Positions 17,090 to 25,138 are shown, counted from the first letter of the stretch. The stretch: DNA of 64,000 nucleotides from an uncultured Bacteroidota bacterium (GCA_903916255.1 CAIWVW010000007.1:1-64000), one strand, 5' to 3'. Notes: generated by a model from the letters alone, not told the origin. Made by a program: numbers and translations.

Positions 17090-18574
17090 TCAGGCATTTT
17101 CCTCCCCCTGAAAAAGGTCCTTTTCAGAAAACATGGAGCCCAGCAAATCTTTAAACTGTATACTTCTTTCCAGACTGTTTTTACCAATTAGGGAGTGTTC
17201 GGCTAAGGCAAATAACACAAATTCCATCATCACTGTTTTTTCTGTTTCGGCTAAACGAGGTACAAATGATTCTACCAAATCAGCCAGGCCGGGAATACTT
17301 TTCAATGTGCTTATATAATTAGCATCGGTATCTAAAAACAGGCAATCGACCGTATTGCCATCGCTAAACCAGCTAATGACAGATTGGTAAGGACTGATTT
17401 GTTTTTTCTTTTTCAATTTATTCGAGTCGGGAAACATGCCTAAAAATTCATTTCGGATTGCTTTGCCCAATAAGTTTTGTGCAACTATGGCTGCGCCTTC
17501 CTGTTCGCCTTCATACACCAATTCTATTTTACCGTTTACCGAAGGAATAACGCCATACAAATCTACTATTCGTGCAAAGGTTTTCTCTTCGCTGTTTAAA
17601 AGCATTCTGCGTTCAGCGGTGCTTACCAGATTTTCGTATGCCGAAATGGTGAGCCGAGCGGAAACACCACTTTTGTTGTCTACAAATTCACTGTCGCGGG
17701 CTTCAAATGCAATTCGTTCAATCAGGGTTCCGATTAAATCAACAACTTTAATTTTCCCTTTTTGCTCCTGACTTAGTTTAGCTTCCTGCGCGGTTATTTG
17801 TTTCGACAGTTCGATATTTTTAGGGTAGTGGGTCAAAATCTGGCTTCCTATACGGTCTTTCAAAGGGGTTACAATGCTGCCCCGGTTGGTATAATCTTCC
17901 GGATTGGCAGTAAAAATAAATTGAATATCCAGTGGAATGCGCAGCTTAAAGCCGCGTATCTGAATATCGCCTTCCTGCAGAATATTAAACAACGCAACCT
18001 GAATACGCGCCTGTAGGTCGGGCAATTCATTTATTACAAAAATACAGCGGTTGCTGCGGGGGATAATGCCATAATGCAATACCCGTTCATCGGCATAACT
18101 TAAGCGGAGGTTTGCCGCTTTTATAGGGTCCACATCACCGATTAAATCGGCCATGGAAACATCCGGAGTAGCCAGTTTTTCCACATATCTTTCCGAGCGG
18201 TGAAGCCATGTAACGGGGGTTTTGTCTTTCTGTTCGGCTACCAGATTTTTTGCGAAAGTGGAAATAGGGTTTAGCGGGTCATCATTTAATTCGCTGCCTT
18301 CCACCACCGGAATATACTCGTCCAGCAAATCGGTAAGCTGGCGGGCAATTCTTGTTTTTGCCTGTCCGCGCAAACCCAATAAGTTAATATTGTGCCGCGA
18401 TAAAAGCGCCCGTTCAATTTCCGGAATTACAGTGTCTTCAAAACCAATAATGCCTTTAAAAACATTTTCTTTCTTTTTTATTTTTCCAATCAGGTTATCC
18501 CTTAATTCATCTTTAATCGATTTCGGCTTATACCCTTCTTTCTTTAGTTCTCCTAATGTTTTACACAATTTCAT
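17090..18574 (-). CDS. BchI/ChlI-like MoxR-type AAA+ ATPase
   Basis: A 494-residue AAA+ protein of the magnesium-chelatase I/MoxR clade. Walker A is GLRGQAKT with Lys73; the A in place of the last G is common in MoxR. The Walker B position reads CIFVINELPDL: Asn182 stands where aspartate is normal, while the catalytic Glu183 is kept. TANPEDYTNRGSIVTPLKDRIG is the sensor-1/arginine region. The protein is longer than ChlI (about 350), with an extra C-terminal helical part. Its partner, a VWA-domain protein, is encoded ten bases upstream, the typical MoxR-VWA pairing in which the ATPase remodels a client bound through the VWA metal site. No chlorophyll or cobalamin genes are nearby, so a chelatase role is unlikely; the client is unknown. 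Confidence 0.75.
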   Translation of the reverse strand: MKLCKTLGELKKEGYKPKSIKDELRDNLIGKIKKKENVFKGIIGFEDTVIPEIERALLSRHNINLLGLRGQAKTRIARQLTDLLDEYIPVVEGSELNDDPLNPISTFAKNLVAEQKDKTPVTWLHRSERYVEKLATPDVSMADLIGDVDPIKAANLRLSYADERVLHYGIIPRSNRCIFVINELPDLQARIQVALFNILQEGDIQIRGFKLRIPLDIQFIFTANPEDYTNRGSIVTPLKDRIGSQILTHYPKNIELSKQITAQEAKLSQEQKGKIKVVDLIGTLIERIAFEARDSEFVDNKSGVSARLTISAYENLVSTAERRMLLNSEEKTFARIVDLYGVIPSVNGKIELVYEGEQEGAAIVAQNLLGKAIRNEFLGMFPDSNKLKKKKQISPYQSVISWFSDGNTVDCLFLDTDANYISTLKSIPGLADLVESFVPRLAETEKTVMMEFVLFALAEHSLIGKNSLERSIQFKDLLGSMFSEKDLFQGEENA

Positions 18575-18583
18575 AATGGTATT

Positions 18584-19678
18584 TTATTTAAAACTTCTTT
18601 TTTTATTTCGTTCAAAATCTTCAAAAATAAATTCTCCCAATCCCTGCAAGGATGTATAAAAGGCCTTGCCGTTATTGGCTTCCGTAAAGTCATGAACAAA
18701 TTCCTGCAGGTAAGGGTCCTTGGCCACCATAAACGTGGTGATGGGTATTTTAAGCCGGCGGCAGCTTTGGGCAAGGGTAAGGCATTTGTTCAGTATTTTC
18801 CGGTCGAGGCCAAAACTGTTTTTATAATATTCTCCATGTTCATACAGGCAGGTGGGTTTGCCATCTGTAATCATAAAAATTTGCTTGTTCGCATTTTTCC
18901 TGCGGTGCAGTAAATCCATAGCTAATTCTATTCCGGCAACTGTGTTGGTGTGGTAGGGGCCTACCTGCAAATAGGGTAAGTCTTTCACTTTTATTTCCCA
19001 TGCATCATCGCCAAATACAATAATATCGAGGGTGTCTTTAGGGTATTTGCGTTTTATAAGTTCTGCCAGCGCCATGGCTACGTTTTTGGCGGGAGTAATA
19101 CGGTCTTCGCCATACAGAATCATGGAATGCGAAATGTCAATCATCAGCACCGTAGATGTTTGGGTTTTATGCTCTTTTTCGCGCACTTCCAAATCATTTT
19201 CGGTGATGGAGAATTCAGCAATTCCATTATTTACCTGTGCATTTTTCATCGATTCGAGCATGGCTATCTGGTCAAGTGTATCGCCAAACTGAAAGGGCCG
19301 CGAATCGCTGCTTATTTCATCTCCCAGTCCGGTGTATTTGGTAGAATGGTTGCCGGATTTGCCTTTTTTCAGTTTCCCGAAAATTTTTTCAAGGGCTTGC
19401 TGGCGAATGGCTTGCTCCGTTTTGGCAGTTATTATAATGTTGCCGCTGCCGGGTTTATCATCGCGGATATATCCTTTGTCTTTCAAGTCCTGAATAAAGT
19501 CGCCGATTCCATAATTGGGTTCGGTTAATTTATATTCTTTATCCAGTTCTGTAAGCCAGGCGATGGCCTCATTAAAATCGCCGCTGGTGTAAGTTAAAAG
19601 CTGTTTGAAAATATTGAACAGCCGCTCGAAAGGTGTCTCGTCAGGTTTATTGTAATGCGTAAATCTATACCCCAGCAT
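18584..19678 (-). CDS. VWA-domain partner of the BchI-like ATPase
   Basis: A 364-residue protein with a C-terminal von Willebrand factor A domain (about residues 174-355). The metal-ion-dependent adhesion site is complete: DISHS (Asp181, Ser183, Ser185), a threonine in the YHTNT loop near residue 246 and TDG with Asp272. The N-terminal 170 residues are helical and charged, with no known domain. No signal peptide, so it acts in the cytoplasm. The layout resembles the C-terminal half of BchD/CobT and of VWA proteins paired with MoxR ATPases; here the ATPase gene follows after nine bases in the same operon. The start ATG is at 19676-19678; no promoter box was found. Confidence 0.8.
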   Translation of the reverse strand: MLGYRFTHYNKPDETPFERLFNIFKQLLTYTSGDFNEAIAWLTELDKEYKLTEPNYGIGDFIQDLKDKGYIRDDKPGSGNIIITAKTEQAIRQQALEKIFGKLKKGKSGNHSTKYTGLGDEISSDSRPFQFGDTLDQIAMLESMKNAQVNNGIAEFSITENDLEVREKEHKTQTSTVLMIDISHSMILYGEDRITPAKNVAMALAELIKRKYPKDTLDIIVFGDDAWEIKVKDLPYLQVGPYHTNTVAGIELAMDLLHRRKNANKQIFMITDGKPTCLYEHGEYYKNSFGLDRKILNKCLTLAQSCRRLKIPITTFMVAKDPYLQEFVHDFTEANNGKAFYTSLQGLGEFIFEDFERNKKRSFK

Positions 19679-19790
19679 AAATCAGAATAATGCGTAAATT
19701 TATGTATTAAATTCCGGTAAGTGTATGAGGAAGCCTGTATTTATTAAAAAATGCGGGCAAGCAATACAGCCGTTGCTGAGCTTCGGCGAG

Positions 19791-19853
19791 GCGAAGGTCT
19801 CCTTCGCAACCTTCTTCAGCGGACTGCGTCCGCCGAAGGTCGCTATGGCGACC
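19791..19853. repeat. Three consecutive perfect hairpins next to tRNA-Ser
   Basis: 19791-19807 (GCGAAGG/CCTTCGC, 3-base loop), 19819-19833 (GCGGAC/GTCCGC, 3-base loop) and 19838-19853 (GGTCGC/GCGACC, 4-base loop). They occupy the bases immediately 3' of the tRNA-Ser gene on its strand and share the word CCGAAGG or its complement. They could act as terminator or processing signals; no T-run follows. Confidence 0.65.
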
Positions 19854-19858
19854 GAAGG

Positions 19859-19945
19859 CGGAGAGTGGGGGATTCGAACCCTCGGGACCCTTTCGGGTAC
19901 ACACGCTTTCCAGGCGTGCTCCTTAAGCCACTCGGACAACTCTCC
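19859..19945 (-). tRNA. tRNA-Ser (anticodon GGA)
   Basis: Class II tRNA of 87 nt on the minus strand. Acceptor GGAGAGT (from 19945) pairs with ACTCTCC (19866-19860), discriminator G at 19859, as usual for serine tRNAs. Anticodon stem CACGC/GCGTG encloses CTGGAAA, giving GGA. Long variable arm (TACCC/GGGTC type) and T-loop GTTCGAATC present. No encoded CCA. Confidence 0.93.
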
Positions 19946-20016
19946 TAAAAAATCAGGGCGCAAAGATAAATAAATACCGTTGCGCCCGATTGATTCAATT
20001 AAGACAAAAAACTATC

Positions 20017-21642
20017 TTATAATGTCTTTGTGGGAACATAAGGCTCCAGCCCGGCCTGTGTCATGGTCCATTTTTGGCCGCCTATGTGCTGGCCACGGTG
20101 GTGCAGTGCCCTGCAAAGTACATGGTCAATGCCTTCCGGCAAATCGACGCTTTTATTGAGCGGCACCTCTAAAGTAAGGTCAAGCCGTTGTTTTCTCCAT
20201 CCTTTGGTTATTTCAATACTATAATAAGGGTCAAGAGCCAGCGTGGAATCACGATTTGTGTAGTTGTATTCAATCCCTGCCGCAAAGTCATCGGCTTCGG
20301 CCTTGTTTATGCCATTCGCAATTTTAGTAACCACCAGGTGATAATTGGAATCCAGGCTTTGTTCTATGCATAGGGACGGATTTCCGCGGTAATCATCTTC
20401 TGCGGCTATGTATACGTTTAATGAATCCAATTCAAGAAGATTATCCTGGGGGAAGCTCTTGTTGTCCATCTTTACATAAAGCATTTTTGCATTTGGCGGA
20501 ACCGATAAATTAACATCGTTGCGGGTGAAATCGGTCACCGAAAAGTGGCTGAAAACAGCTGCAATTCCTATTATCATCAGCACCCAAGAAACGCTCCAGA
20601 GGATACCGGCTGTAATAGTAAACCATTGGAAAGGCTGCCTGCGGCCTGCCGCTGCCCGAATAAAACGAACAATAATAGCTAAAACCGGGATGCCGAGGAA
20701 AAGCAATATGCCGAGCAATAAAACAATCCGCATACCACCTGTTACCGACAGCATATTAAACATGTTGCTCACCGAATAATGAATCATTTGGTGGTTGCCG
20801 CCTTCAATGTTTATAATGTTTACTCCGCTGGTGAGTGATACAATTAAACCTATAAGAAGAATGCCAAATACAATGGCAATACAAACAGAAACTATAGTGA
20901 GAATAGTTTTGAGTACTCCGCCAATAAAGGTTCCCAGGCCGTGCCCGGCTGAGGTGACGAAATCGCCCATGTTTTTGCCGAATTCCTTTGCATGGTCTCT
21001 TCCGCGCCCGTCGCGGATATCATTTCCAAAATCCTTTACTTTTTTTTTAATGTTGTCCATTTCTTCCTCCATTATTTTGCGGATGTTGTTTACATCTACC
21101 GGTTCGCCCATCATTTCCAGCTTTTCGGCTGCGGTGCGGGCTTTTGGGGTGATTACTACCAACAAGAGATAGAGGATGATTCCGAAGCCACCAATAAATA
21201 TGGACAGCCCGAATGCCAGCCGCAACCAGATGGGGTCGATTCCGAAGTGGTGTGCCAAACCGGAACAAACGCCGCTTATTACTTTATCATCCGTATCGCG
21301 GTATACGCGCCTGCGGCCTGTGTATCCATATTGATTACCGGAATTGGTATATGCCTGTTGTTTTGATTCACTACCTTCAGGTGCGCCAAAGTCCTCAGGG
21401 TTGCCCATGATGGAAATTACTTCATCCACTTCGGTAAGGGTGATAACCTGCTTGTAAGCGTTTATCTTTTGCTGTAATATTTCAGCAATGCGCGATTCTA
21501 TATCGGCCATAATTTCATCATGCCCTTCCGAGCTTTTCAGCGATGCGCTGATAGCATCTATATAGGCCGAAAGTTTTGCATGTGCATCTTCTTCTACGTT
21601 GAATACGATGCCTCCTATGCTGCTGCTTATTGTCTTTTTCAT
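20017..21642 (-). CDS. PspC-domain membrane protein
   Basis: A 541-residue protein. Residues 1-75 form a small alpha/beta domain ending in the helix EIMADIESRIAEILQQKI often found in front of PspC in Bacteroidota. The PspC domain is at about 107-172 (RRRVYRDTDDKVISGVCSGL, then a membrane segment). Further hydrophobic segments lie at about 235-265, 290-325 and 340-365, followed by a soluble C-terminal region of about 175 residues. PspC domains belong to the phage-shock envelope-stress response in the inner membrane. The gene is directly downstream (eight bases) of a PadR regulator, a standard pair in this phylum, so its expression is probably controlled by that repressor. Confidence 0.85.
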   Translation of the reverse strand: MKKTISSSIGGIVFNVEEDAHAKLSAYIDAISASLKSSEGHDEIMADIESRIAEILQQKINAYKQVITLTEVDEVISIMGNPEDFGAPEGSESKQQAYTNSGNQYGYTGRRRVYRDTDDKVISGVCSGLAHHFGIDPIWLRLAFGLSIFIGGFGIILYLLLVVITPKARTAAEKLEMMGEPVDVNNIRKIMEEEMDNIKKKVKDFGNDIRDGRGRDHAKEFGKNMGDFVTSAGHGLGTFIGGVLKTILTIVSVCIAIVFGILLIGLIVSLTSGVNIINIEGGNHQMIHYSVSNMFNMLSVTGGMRIVLLLGILLFLGIPVLAIIVRFIRAAAGRRQPFQWFTITAGILWSVSWVLMIIGIAAVFSHFSVTDFTRNDVNLSVPPNAKMLYVKMDNKSFPQDNLLELDSLNVYIAAEDDYRGNPSLCIEQSLDSNYHLVVTKIANGINKAEADDFAAGIEYNYTNRDSTLALDPYYSIEITKGWRKQRLDLTLEVPLNKSVDLPEGIDHVLCRALHHRGQHIGGQKWTMTQAGLEPYVPTKTL

Positions 21643-21649
21643 GGGTTTG

Positions 21650-22021
21650 TTATAATATGTTTGAAGAATATTTTTTTACTATTTGCTCAACCGAGCCTAC
21701 CAGTTCGCTCCAGGAGGAATAGAGGTCTTTCAATAATTCCTGTCCCGATGGAGTTAGGCGGTAATATTTTCGTGGCGGCCCGGAAGTAGATTCCTTCCAT
21801 TCGTAAGCCAGGCGGCCCTCATTTTTCAAGCGCATAAGCAAGGGGTAAAGCGTACCTTCCACCACTATCAGTTTTGATTCTTTCATGGCATCTATTATCT
21901 CGGACGGGTAAGCATCCTTTTCAGATAAGATGCACAAGATGCAAAACTCCAATACGCCCTTCCGCATTTGCGCTTGTCCGGCGGGATCTGTTTTGGGAGT
22001 TTTTGCGTTTTCGGTTTCCAT
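21650..22021 (-). CDS. PadR-family transcriptional regulator
   Basis: A 123-residue winged-helix regulator. Residues 20-95 contain the PadR core: GVLEFCILCILSEKDAYPSE, the recognition segment VVEGTLYPLLMRLKNEGRL and the wing GPPRKYYRLTPSG. The C-terminal helix serves for dimerisation. The family usually represses an adjacent membrane or stress gene until a ligand binds; here the neighbour is the PspC protein eight bases downstream in the same operon, which is the likely target together with its own promoter. A -7 box (22079-22086) and a heptamer array (22036-22070) lie upstream. Confidence 0.9.
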   Translation of the reverse strand: METENAKTPKTDPAGQAQMRKGVLEFCILCILSEKDAYPSEIIDAMKESKLIVVEGTLYPLLMRLKNEGRLAYEWKESTSGPPRKYYRLTPSGQELLKDLYSSWSELVGSVEQIVKKYSSNIL

Positions 22022-22035
22022 ATTCTTTTTTATTG

Positions 22036-22070
22036 ATTCCTAATTCCTAATTTTTAATTCCTAATTAATT
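22036..22070 (+). repeat. Heptamer array
   Basis: Five units: attccta, attccta, attttta, attccta, attaatt. It occupies the leader between the -7 box at 22079-22086 and the PadR start, so it would be transcribed as part of the 5' UTR. No inverted partner seen. Confidence 0.65.
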
Positions 22071-22078
22071 TGACAATG

Positions 22079-22086
22079 CAAAGATA
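22079..22086 (-). promoter_or_regulatory. -7 promoter box (TATCTTTG) for padR-pspC
   Basis: Exact TAnnTTTG on the minus strand, 57 bases before the PadR ATG. The heptamer array lies in the resulting leader. Confidence 0.5.
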
Positions 22087-22196
22087 TGTGAAAATATTAA
22101 TACCATGTATAACATAGTAGTAAATATTCTTAAATTAATCATGTAATGTACTGATATTTAGGTTGAATATTTTTAAGCACCATATCATTATTTGCT

Positions 22197-22204
22197 TATC
22201 TTTG
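22197..22204 (+). promoter_or_regulatory. -7 promoter box (TATCTTTG)
   Basis: Exact TAnnTTTG ending six bases before the ATG at 22211. A transcript would begin at or next to the start codon. Confidence 0.45.
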
Positions 22205-22210
22205 TAATTA

Positions 22211-22780
22211 ATGAGCAAAAAACATGCGATAAAACTCACGGTACCTAATCCCTGTTCTGAGGATTGGAACGGAATGACTCCTAATGAAGAAGGGAGGTTT
22301 TGCCTCAAATGCAATAAAACTGTTATTGATTTTTCTACATTTTCAGATAAGGAATTATATAGTTTTTTTCTTAATTCCAAAGGTAGCTTTTGCGGAAACT
22401 TTAATTCTTATCAATTAGAGAAACTAATTAGAAGCCCGGAACCCGCAAATGGTAATGTTCTTCATAAGCTATTTCTTGGGGCATCCCTTGCTGCCGGAGT
22501 TGCAGCAACAGCTCAAAACAACAATAAATTGCATCACCGAAATAATCACATACAAACACCCACTGCTTTACCGGAAAAGAATAGTGAATATGTTGTTCAA
22601 CCTGCTGATACTACCGATATAGTTATTGCAAATGAACCATTAAAACCGCTTCCTTTTATCAATAATTCAAGCAATGTGAATATTAGGGGTGGAGGCGTTG
22701 CGACCCAATATATTATTGAAGGGAAAAAAGCAACACCATTTGTAAAAGATAAAAGTGCTAACAAACCTAAAAATCAATAA
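22211..22780 (+). CDS. Cysteine-motif protein of a Bacteroidota-specific type (copy 1)
   Basis: A 189-residue protein. The first 75 residues carry a conserved pattern shared with the next gene: IKLTVPNPCSEDW, EGRFCLKCNKTVIDFSTFSD, KELYSFF and FCGNFNSYQL. The four cysteines (PC, CxxC, CG) suggest a small metal-binding or redox fold. A short hydrophobic stretch follows (LFLGASLAAGVAATAQ), which could be a membrane segment, leaving a Pro/Thr/Asn-rich tail of about 90 residues outside. I know proteins with this head from Bacteroidota, often joined to a carboxypeptidase-like regulatory domain, but no function. This copy lacks that domain. It forms an operon with the paralog 14 bases downstream. 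Confidence 0.6.
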   Translation: MSKKHAIKLTVPNPCSEDWNGMTPNEEGRFCLKCNKTVIDFSTFSDKELYSFFLNSKGSFCGNFNSYQLEKLIRSPEPANGNVLHKLFLGASLAAGVAATAQNNNKLHHRNNHIQTPTALPEKNSEYVVQPADTTDIVIANEPLKPLPFINNSSNVNIRGGGVATQYIIEGKKATPFVKDKSANKPKNQ

Positions 22781-22794
22781 CTGTTTCCTGCTTA

Positions 22795-23568
22795 ATGGCA
22801 AAACCCCTCAGAATAAAACTCACTATTCCTGAACCCTGTTCCGAGAATTGGGATAAAATGACTGTCAGTGAAAGGGGTAGGTTTTGCAGCCGTTGTAGCA
22901 ATATCATTACCGATTTCTCCACATTTACCGACAAAGAATTAGTGGAATACATTTCAAAAGCTAATGCCAAAATTTGCGGCAGGTTTGAGAATACCCAATT
23001 AGATAGAGTGATTGCTATTTACGAACCTGCAAATACTCCTGTTTTTAAGAGATTGTTATATGGAACTGCACTCGCCGCTGGTGTGGCAGGCTCATTACAA
23101 AGTCAAGTTCGAAGCACAACTCCTTCGGAAATAAAGGCAACTCGGTCCGGCAGCAATATCGATTTGATAAGTCCTGCATATAAACCAACTGATGATTCTA
23201 CATTCAAAATAACAGGGTATATAATTGATTCCGTCACTAAACAGCCCTTGCCTTTTGCTAATGTAATTCTTGAACAAGGTGATAAGATGATAACCGGAAT
23301 AACGGCAGATGATTATGGGAAATTTGAAATATTTGCTTCCAAAGATTTTTCAAATAAAAAATTGACAATTCGGTCTGCATATTACGGCTTTCACGACTGG
23401 AGCAAAATCTTTACTTTAACAAAACTTGCATCAAATTTTTCTATAGAAATGAAACAGGACTCAAGTGTTGATTCGGTAAAGGTGGTAAAGGTTACGATGG
23501 GATATGTCTCGCCAATAATTATAAAAAGTATTAATACAGATACAATAATTAAGAAAGTTAAAAAGTAA
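22795..23568 (+). CDS. Cysteine-motif protein with carboxypeptidase-like regulatory domain (copy 2)
   Basis: A 257-residue paralog of the preceding protein. The head repeats the same pattern (IKLTIPEPCSENWDKMT, GRFCSRCSNIITDFSTFTD, ICGRFENTQLDRV), then a hydrophobic stretch (LLYGTALAAGVAGSLQ). Residues 140-230 form a carboxypeptidase-regulatory-like beta sandwich (ITGYIIDSVTKQPLPFANVI and GKFEIFASKDF), the kind of domain seen at the start of TonB-dependent receptors. The topology would place the cysteine head inside and the sandwich in the periplasm, or both outside; I cannot decide. The gene is convergent with DUF5683, six bases between stops. Confidence 0.65.
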   Translation: MAKPLRIKLTIPEPCSENWDKMTVSERGRFCSRCSNIITDFSTFTDKELVEYISKANAKICGRFENTQLDRVIAIYEPANTPVFKRLLYGTALAAGVAGSLQSQVRSTTPSEIKATRSGSNIDLISPAYKPTDDSTFKITGYIIDSVTKQPLPFANVILEQGDKMITGITADDYGKFEIFASKDFSNKKLTIRSAYYGFHDWSKIFTLTKLASNFSIEMKQDSSVDSVKVVKVTMGYVSPIIIKSINTDTIIKKVKK

Positions 23569-23574
23569 TATTCT

Positions 23575-24171
23575 TCAGAACTTTTTCACCAGCGTAAAGC
23601 CCGGCGTAAAGCACATGGTGCCGCTTAACGGATTAGGCATAAGGCTGGGCGTAAAATGTAACGATATATCATCCGATACATTAAAACTGTGCATTTGCGC
23701 ATCTACATTGGCATCCACAATTTGCAAAAGATATATTCCGGCTGCAATAATAACGGAAAGGTCCCTGTCTTTGTGGTAATAGTCTATAATACTCGATAGC
23801 TCGGAAGACGAATAGAGATTATAATACTGGTCGATGCCGCCGTTGGTGCGTATCGTTAATGCATTATTGTAGTTATTGTAATACTGTTGGTTGGTAATTA
23901 TAAAATAAGCGGCAACGCCTATACCGACATAAACAATGGGCAATTTCCAGTATTTTTTATTGTAAATCTGCCCAAGGCCGGGGCATACTGCCGAATAGAG
24001 CATTGCTTTAGCAGCGGAATGAGGATGAGTTTTTTTAGGTTGAACACCGGTAGAATCTTGTGCCGAAAGGGTAAAGGAAAACAAACATGCAAATAGAAAA
24101 ATTGAAAATGGCAATTTAACTTTCCACTTTTCACTTTTAACTTTCCACTCGCTTGTTTTATTGACCAGCAT
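23575..24171 (-). CDS. DUF5683 domain protein
   Basis: A 198-residue membrane or envelope protein. DUF5683 features are visible: KAMLYSAVCPGLGQIYNKKYWKLP, followed by a hydrophobic segment (IVYVGIGVAAYFII), a YNNYNNAL stretch and YLLQIVDANVDAQMHSFNVS. A signal-like hydrophobic stretch is at residues 20-36 (LPFSIFLFACLFSFTLSAQ). The residues in front of it, SEWKVKSEKWKVK, are encoded by a heptamer array (24114-24148) and supply the positive n-region. The ATG at 24169-24171 overlaps the end of parB by 14 bases; no other ATG precedes the hydrophobic stretch. In many Bacteroidota this gene follows parA-parB, as here. Function unknown. Confidence 0.8.
   Translation of the reverse strand: MLVNKTSEWKVKSEKWKVKLPFSIFLFACLFSFTLSAQDSTGVQPKKTHPHSAAKAMLYSAVCPGLGQIYNKKYWKLPIVYVGIGVAAYFIITNQQYYNNYNNALTIRTNGGIDQYYNLYSSSELSSIIDYYHKDRDLSVIIAAGIYLLQIVDANVDAQMHSFNVSDDISLHFTPSLMPNPLSGTMCFTPGFTLVKKF
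24114..24148 (-). repeat. Heptamer array encoding a signal-peptide n-region
   Basis: Minus strand: gtggaaa, gttaaaa, gtgaaaa, gtggaaa, gttaaat. Three heptamers equal seven codons, which gives the visible seven-residue periodicity in WKVKSEKWKVK of the DUF5683 protein. Confidence 0.75.
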
Positions 24172-25057
24172 GTAATAACTCTAAAATCTTATGAAACTGC
24201 TCGTCCGATGAAAAAGCAATTACAATTTTGCCTTTATCTCCCGAACGGGAAATTTTTACTTTAGATGCATATTTTCCCGAAAGGTTCTTTTCAATATTTT
24301 TATAATCCGCGCTGATTCCGTTCTTGCTGCTTTTAGCGGGCGATTTGCCTTTTGCAATTTTTGCTTTTTCTTCGGTATCGCGCACACTCAACGATTCATC
24401 CAATATCTTATCGAATACACTCAATTGGTTAATAGGGTTATCAATATTGATAAGCGCACGGGCATGGCCCATGGTAATTTTCTTTTCGCGGATAGCCAAC
24501 TGTATTACCGGCGGAAGTTTTAACAGGCGCAGGTAATTGGTAACGGTGCTGCGGTCTTTTCCAATTTTATCGGAAAGTTCTTCCTGGGTCAAGCCGCATT
24601 CATCAATCAGGCGCTGGTAGCCCATTGCAATTTCTATGGCATCTAAATCTTCACGGTGCGTGTTTTCTATAAGCGCCATTTCAAGCATGGCTTTATCATC
24701 TGCCAAACGCACGTATGCCGGAATCTCGGTCAATCCGGCTACCTGCGATGCTTTAAACCTTCGTTCGCCTGAAATTAACTGGTACTTGTCCTTGCTTACC
24801 CTCCTAACCGTTATCGGTTGAATCAAGCCATAATGAACAATGGAATCGGAAAGTTCTTTCAGCGCTTTTTCTTCAAAACGTGTGCGCGGCTGAAACGGGT
24901 TTACCTCTATCTGCTCAATCAGTATTTGCGATATTCCGCCATGCTGTGTGCTGCTGTGAATAGACGACGAATGTGTAACTGTTTCTATAGCATCATCCGA
25001 ATCGAGCAACGCGCTCAATCCTCTTCCAAGTGATTTCTTTTTTGGGTTCTGGTTCAT
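24158..25057 (-). CDS. parB: ParB/Spo0J chromosome-partitioning protein
   Basis: A 299-residue DNA-binding CTPase-type ParB. It opens with the usual KKSLGRGLSALLD, then the ParB N-terminal domain with IEVNPFQPRTRFEEKAL, the CTP-binding box GERRFKA (in YQLISGERRFKASQVAGL) and ENTHREDLDAIE, then a helix-turn-helix around LTQEELSDKIGKDRSTVTNY. The C-terminal 40 residues form the dimerisation region. It spreads from parS sites and works with ParA to segregate the chromosome. I saw no parS-like palindrome in the window by eye. The upstream parA gene is separated by an 81-base spacer holding heptamer arrays; downstream it overlaps the DUF5683 gene by 14 bases. Confidence 0.93.
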   Translation of the reverse strand: MNQNPKKKSLGRGLSALLDSDDAIETVTHSSSIHSSTQHGGISQILIEQIEVNPFQPRTRFEEKALKELSDSIVHYGLIQPITVRRVSKDKYQLISGERRFKASQVAGLTEIPAYVRLADDKAMLEMALIENTHREDLDAIEIAMGYQRLIDECGLTQEELSDKIGKDRSTVTNYLRLLKLPPVIQLAIREKKITMGHARALINIDNPINQLSVFDKILDESLSVRDTEEKAKIAKGKSPAKSSKNGISADYKNIEKNLSGKYASKVKISRSGDKGKIVIAFSSDEQFHKILELLHAGQ

Positions 25058-25065
25058 CCTTTTCT

Positions 25066-25130
25066 AATTGTAAATTGTGAATTGTAATTTGTGAATGAAT
25101 TTCATTTAGCATTTACAATTAACAATTTAG
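25066..25130 (+). repeat. Heptamer array with inverted partner between parA and parB
   Basis: Units at 25066-25100: aattgta, aattgtg, aattgta, atttgtg, aatgaat; opposite-sense units at 25110-25130: catttac, aattaac, aatttag. Together they fill nearly the whole parA-parB spacer and could fold. Confidence 0.7.
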
Positions 25131-25138
25131 CATTGTTT

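Noticed and set aside
19700..19973. Open frames running through the tRNA-Ser gene and the hairpins
   Set aside because: They are read from the tRNA and its flanking palindromes; repeat structure explains the codon patterns.
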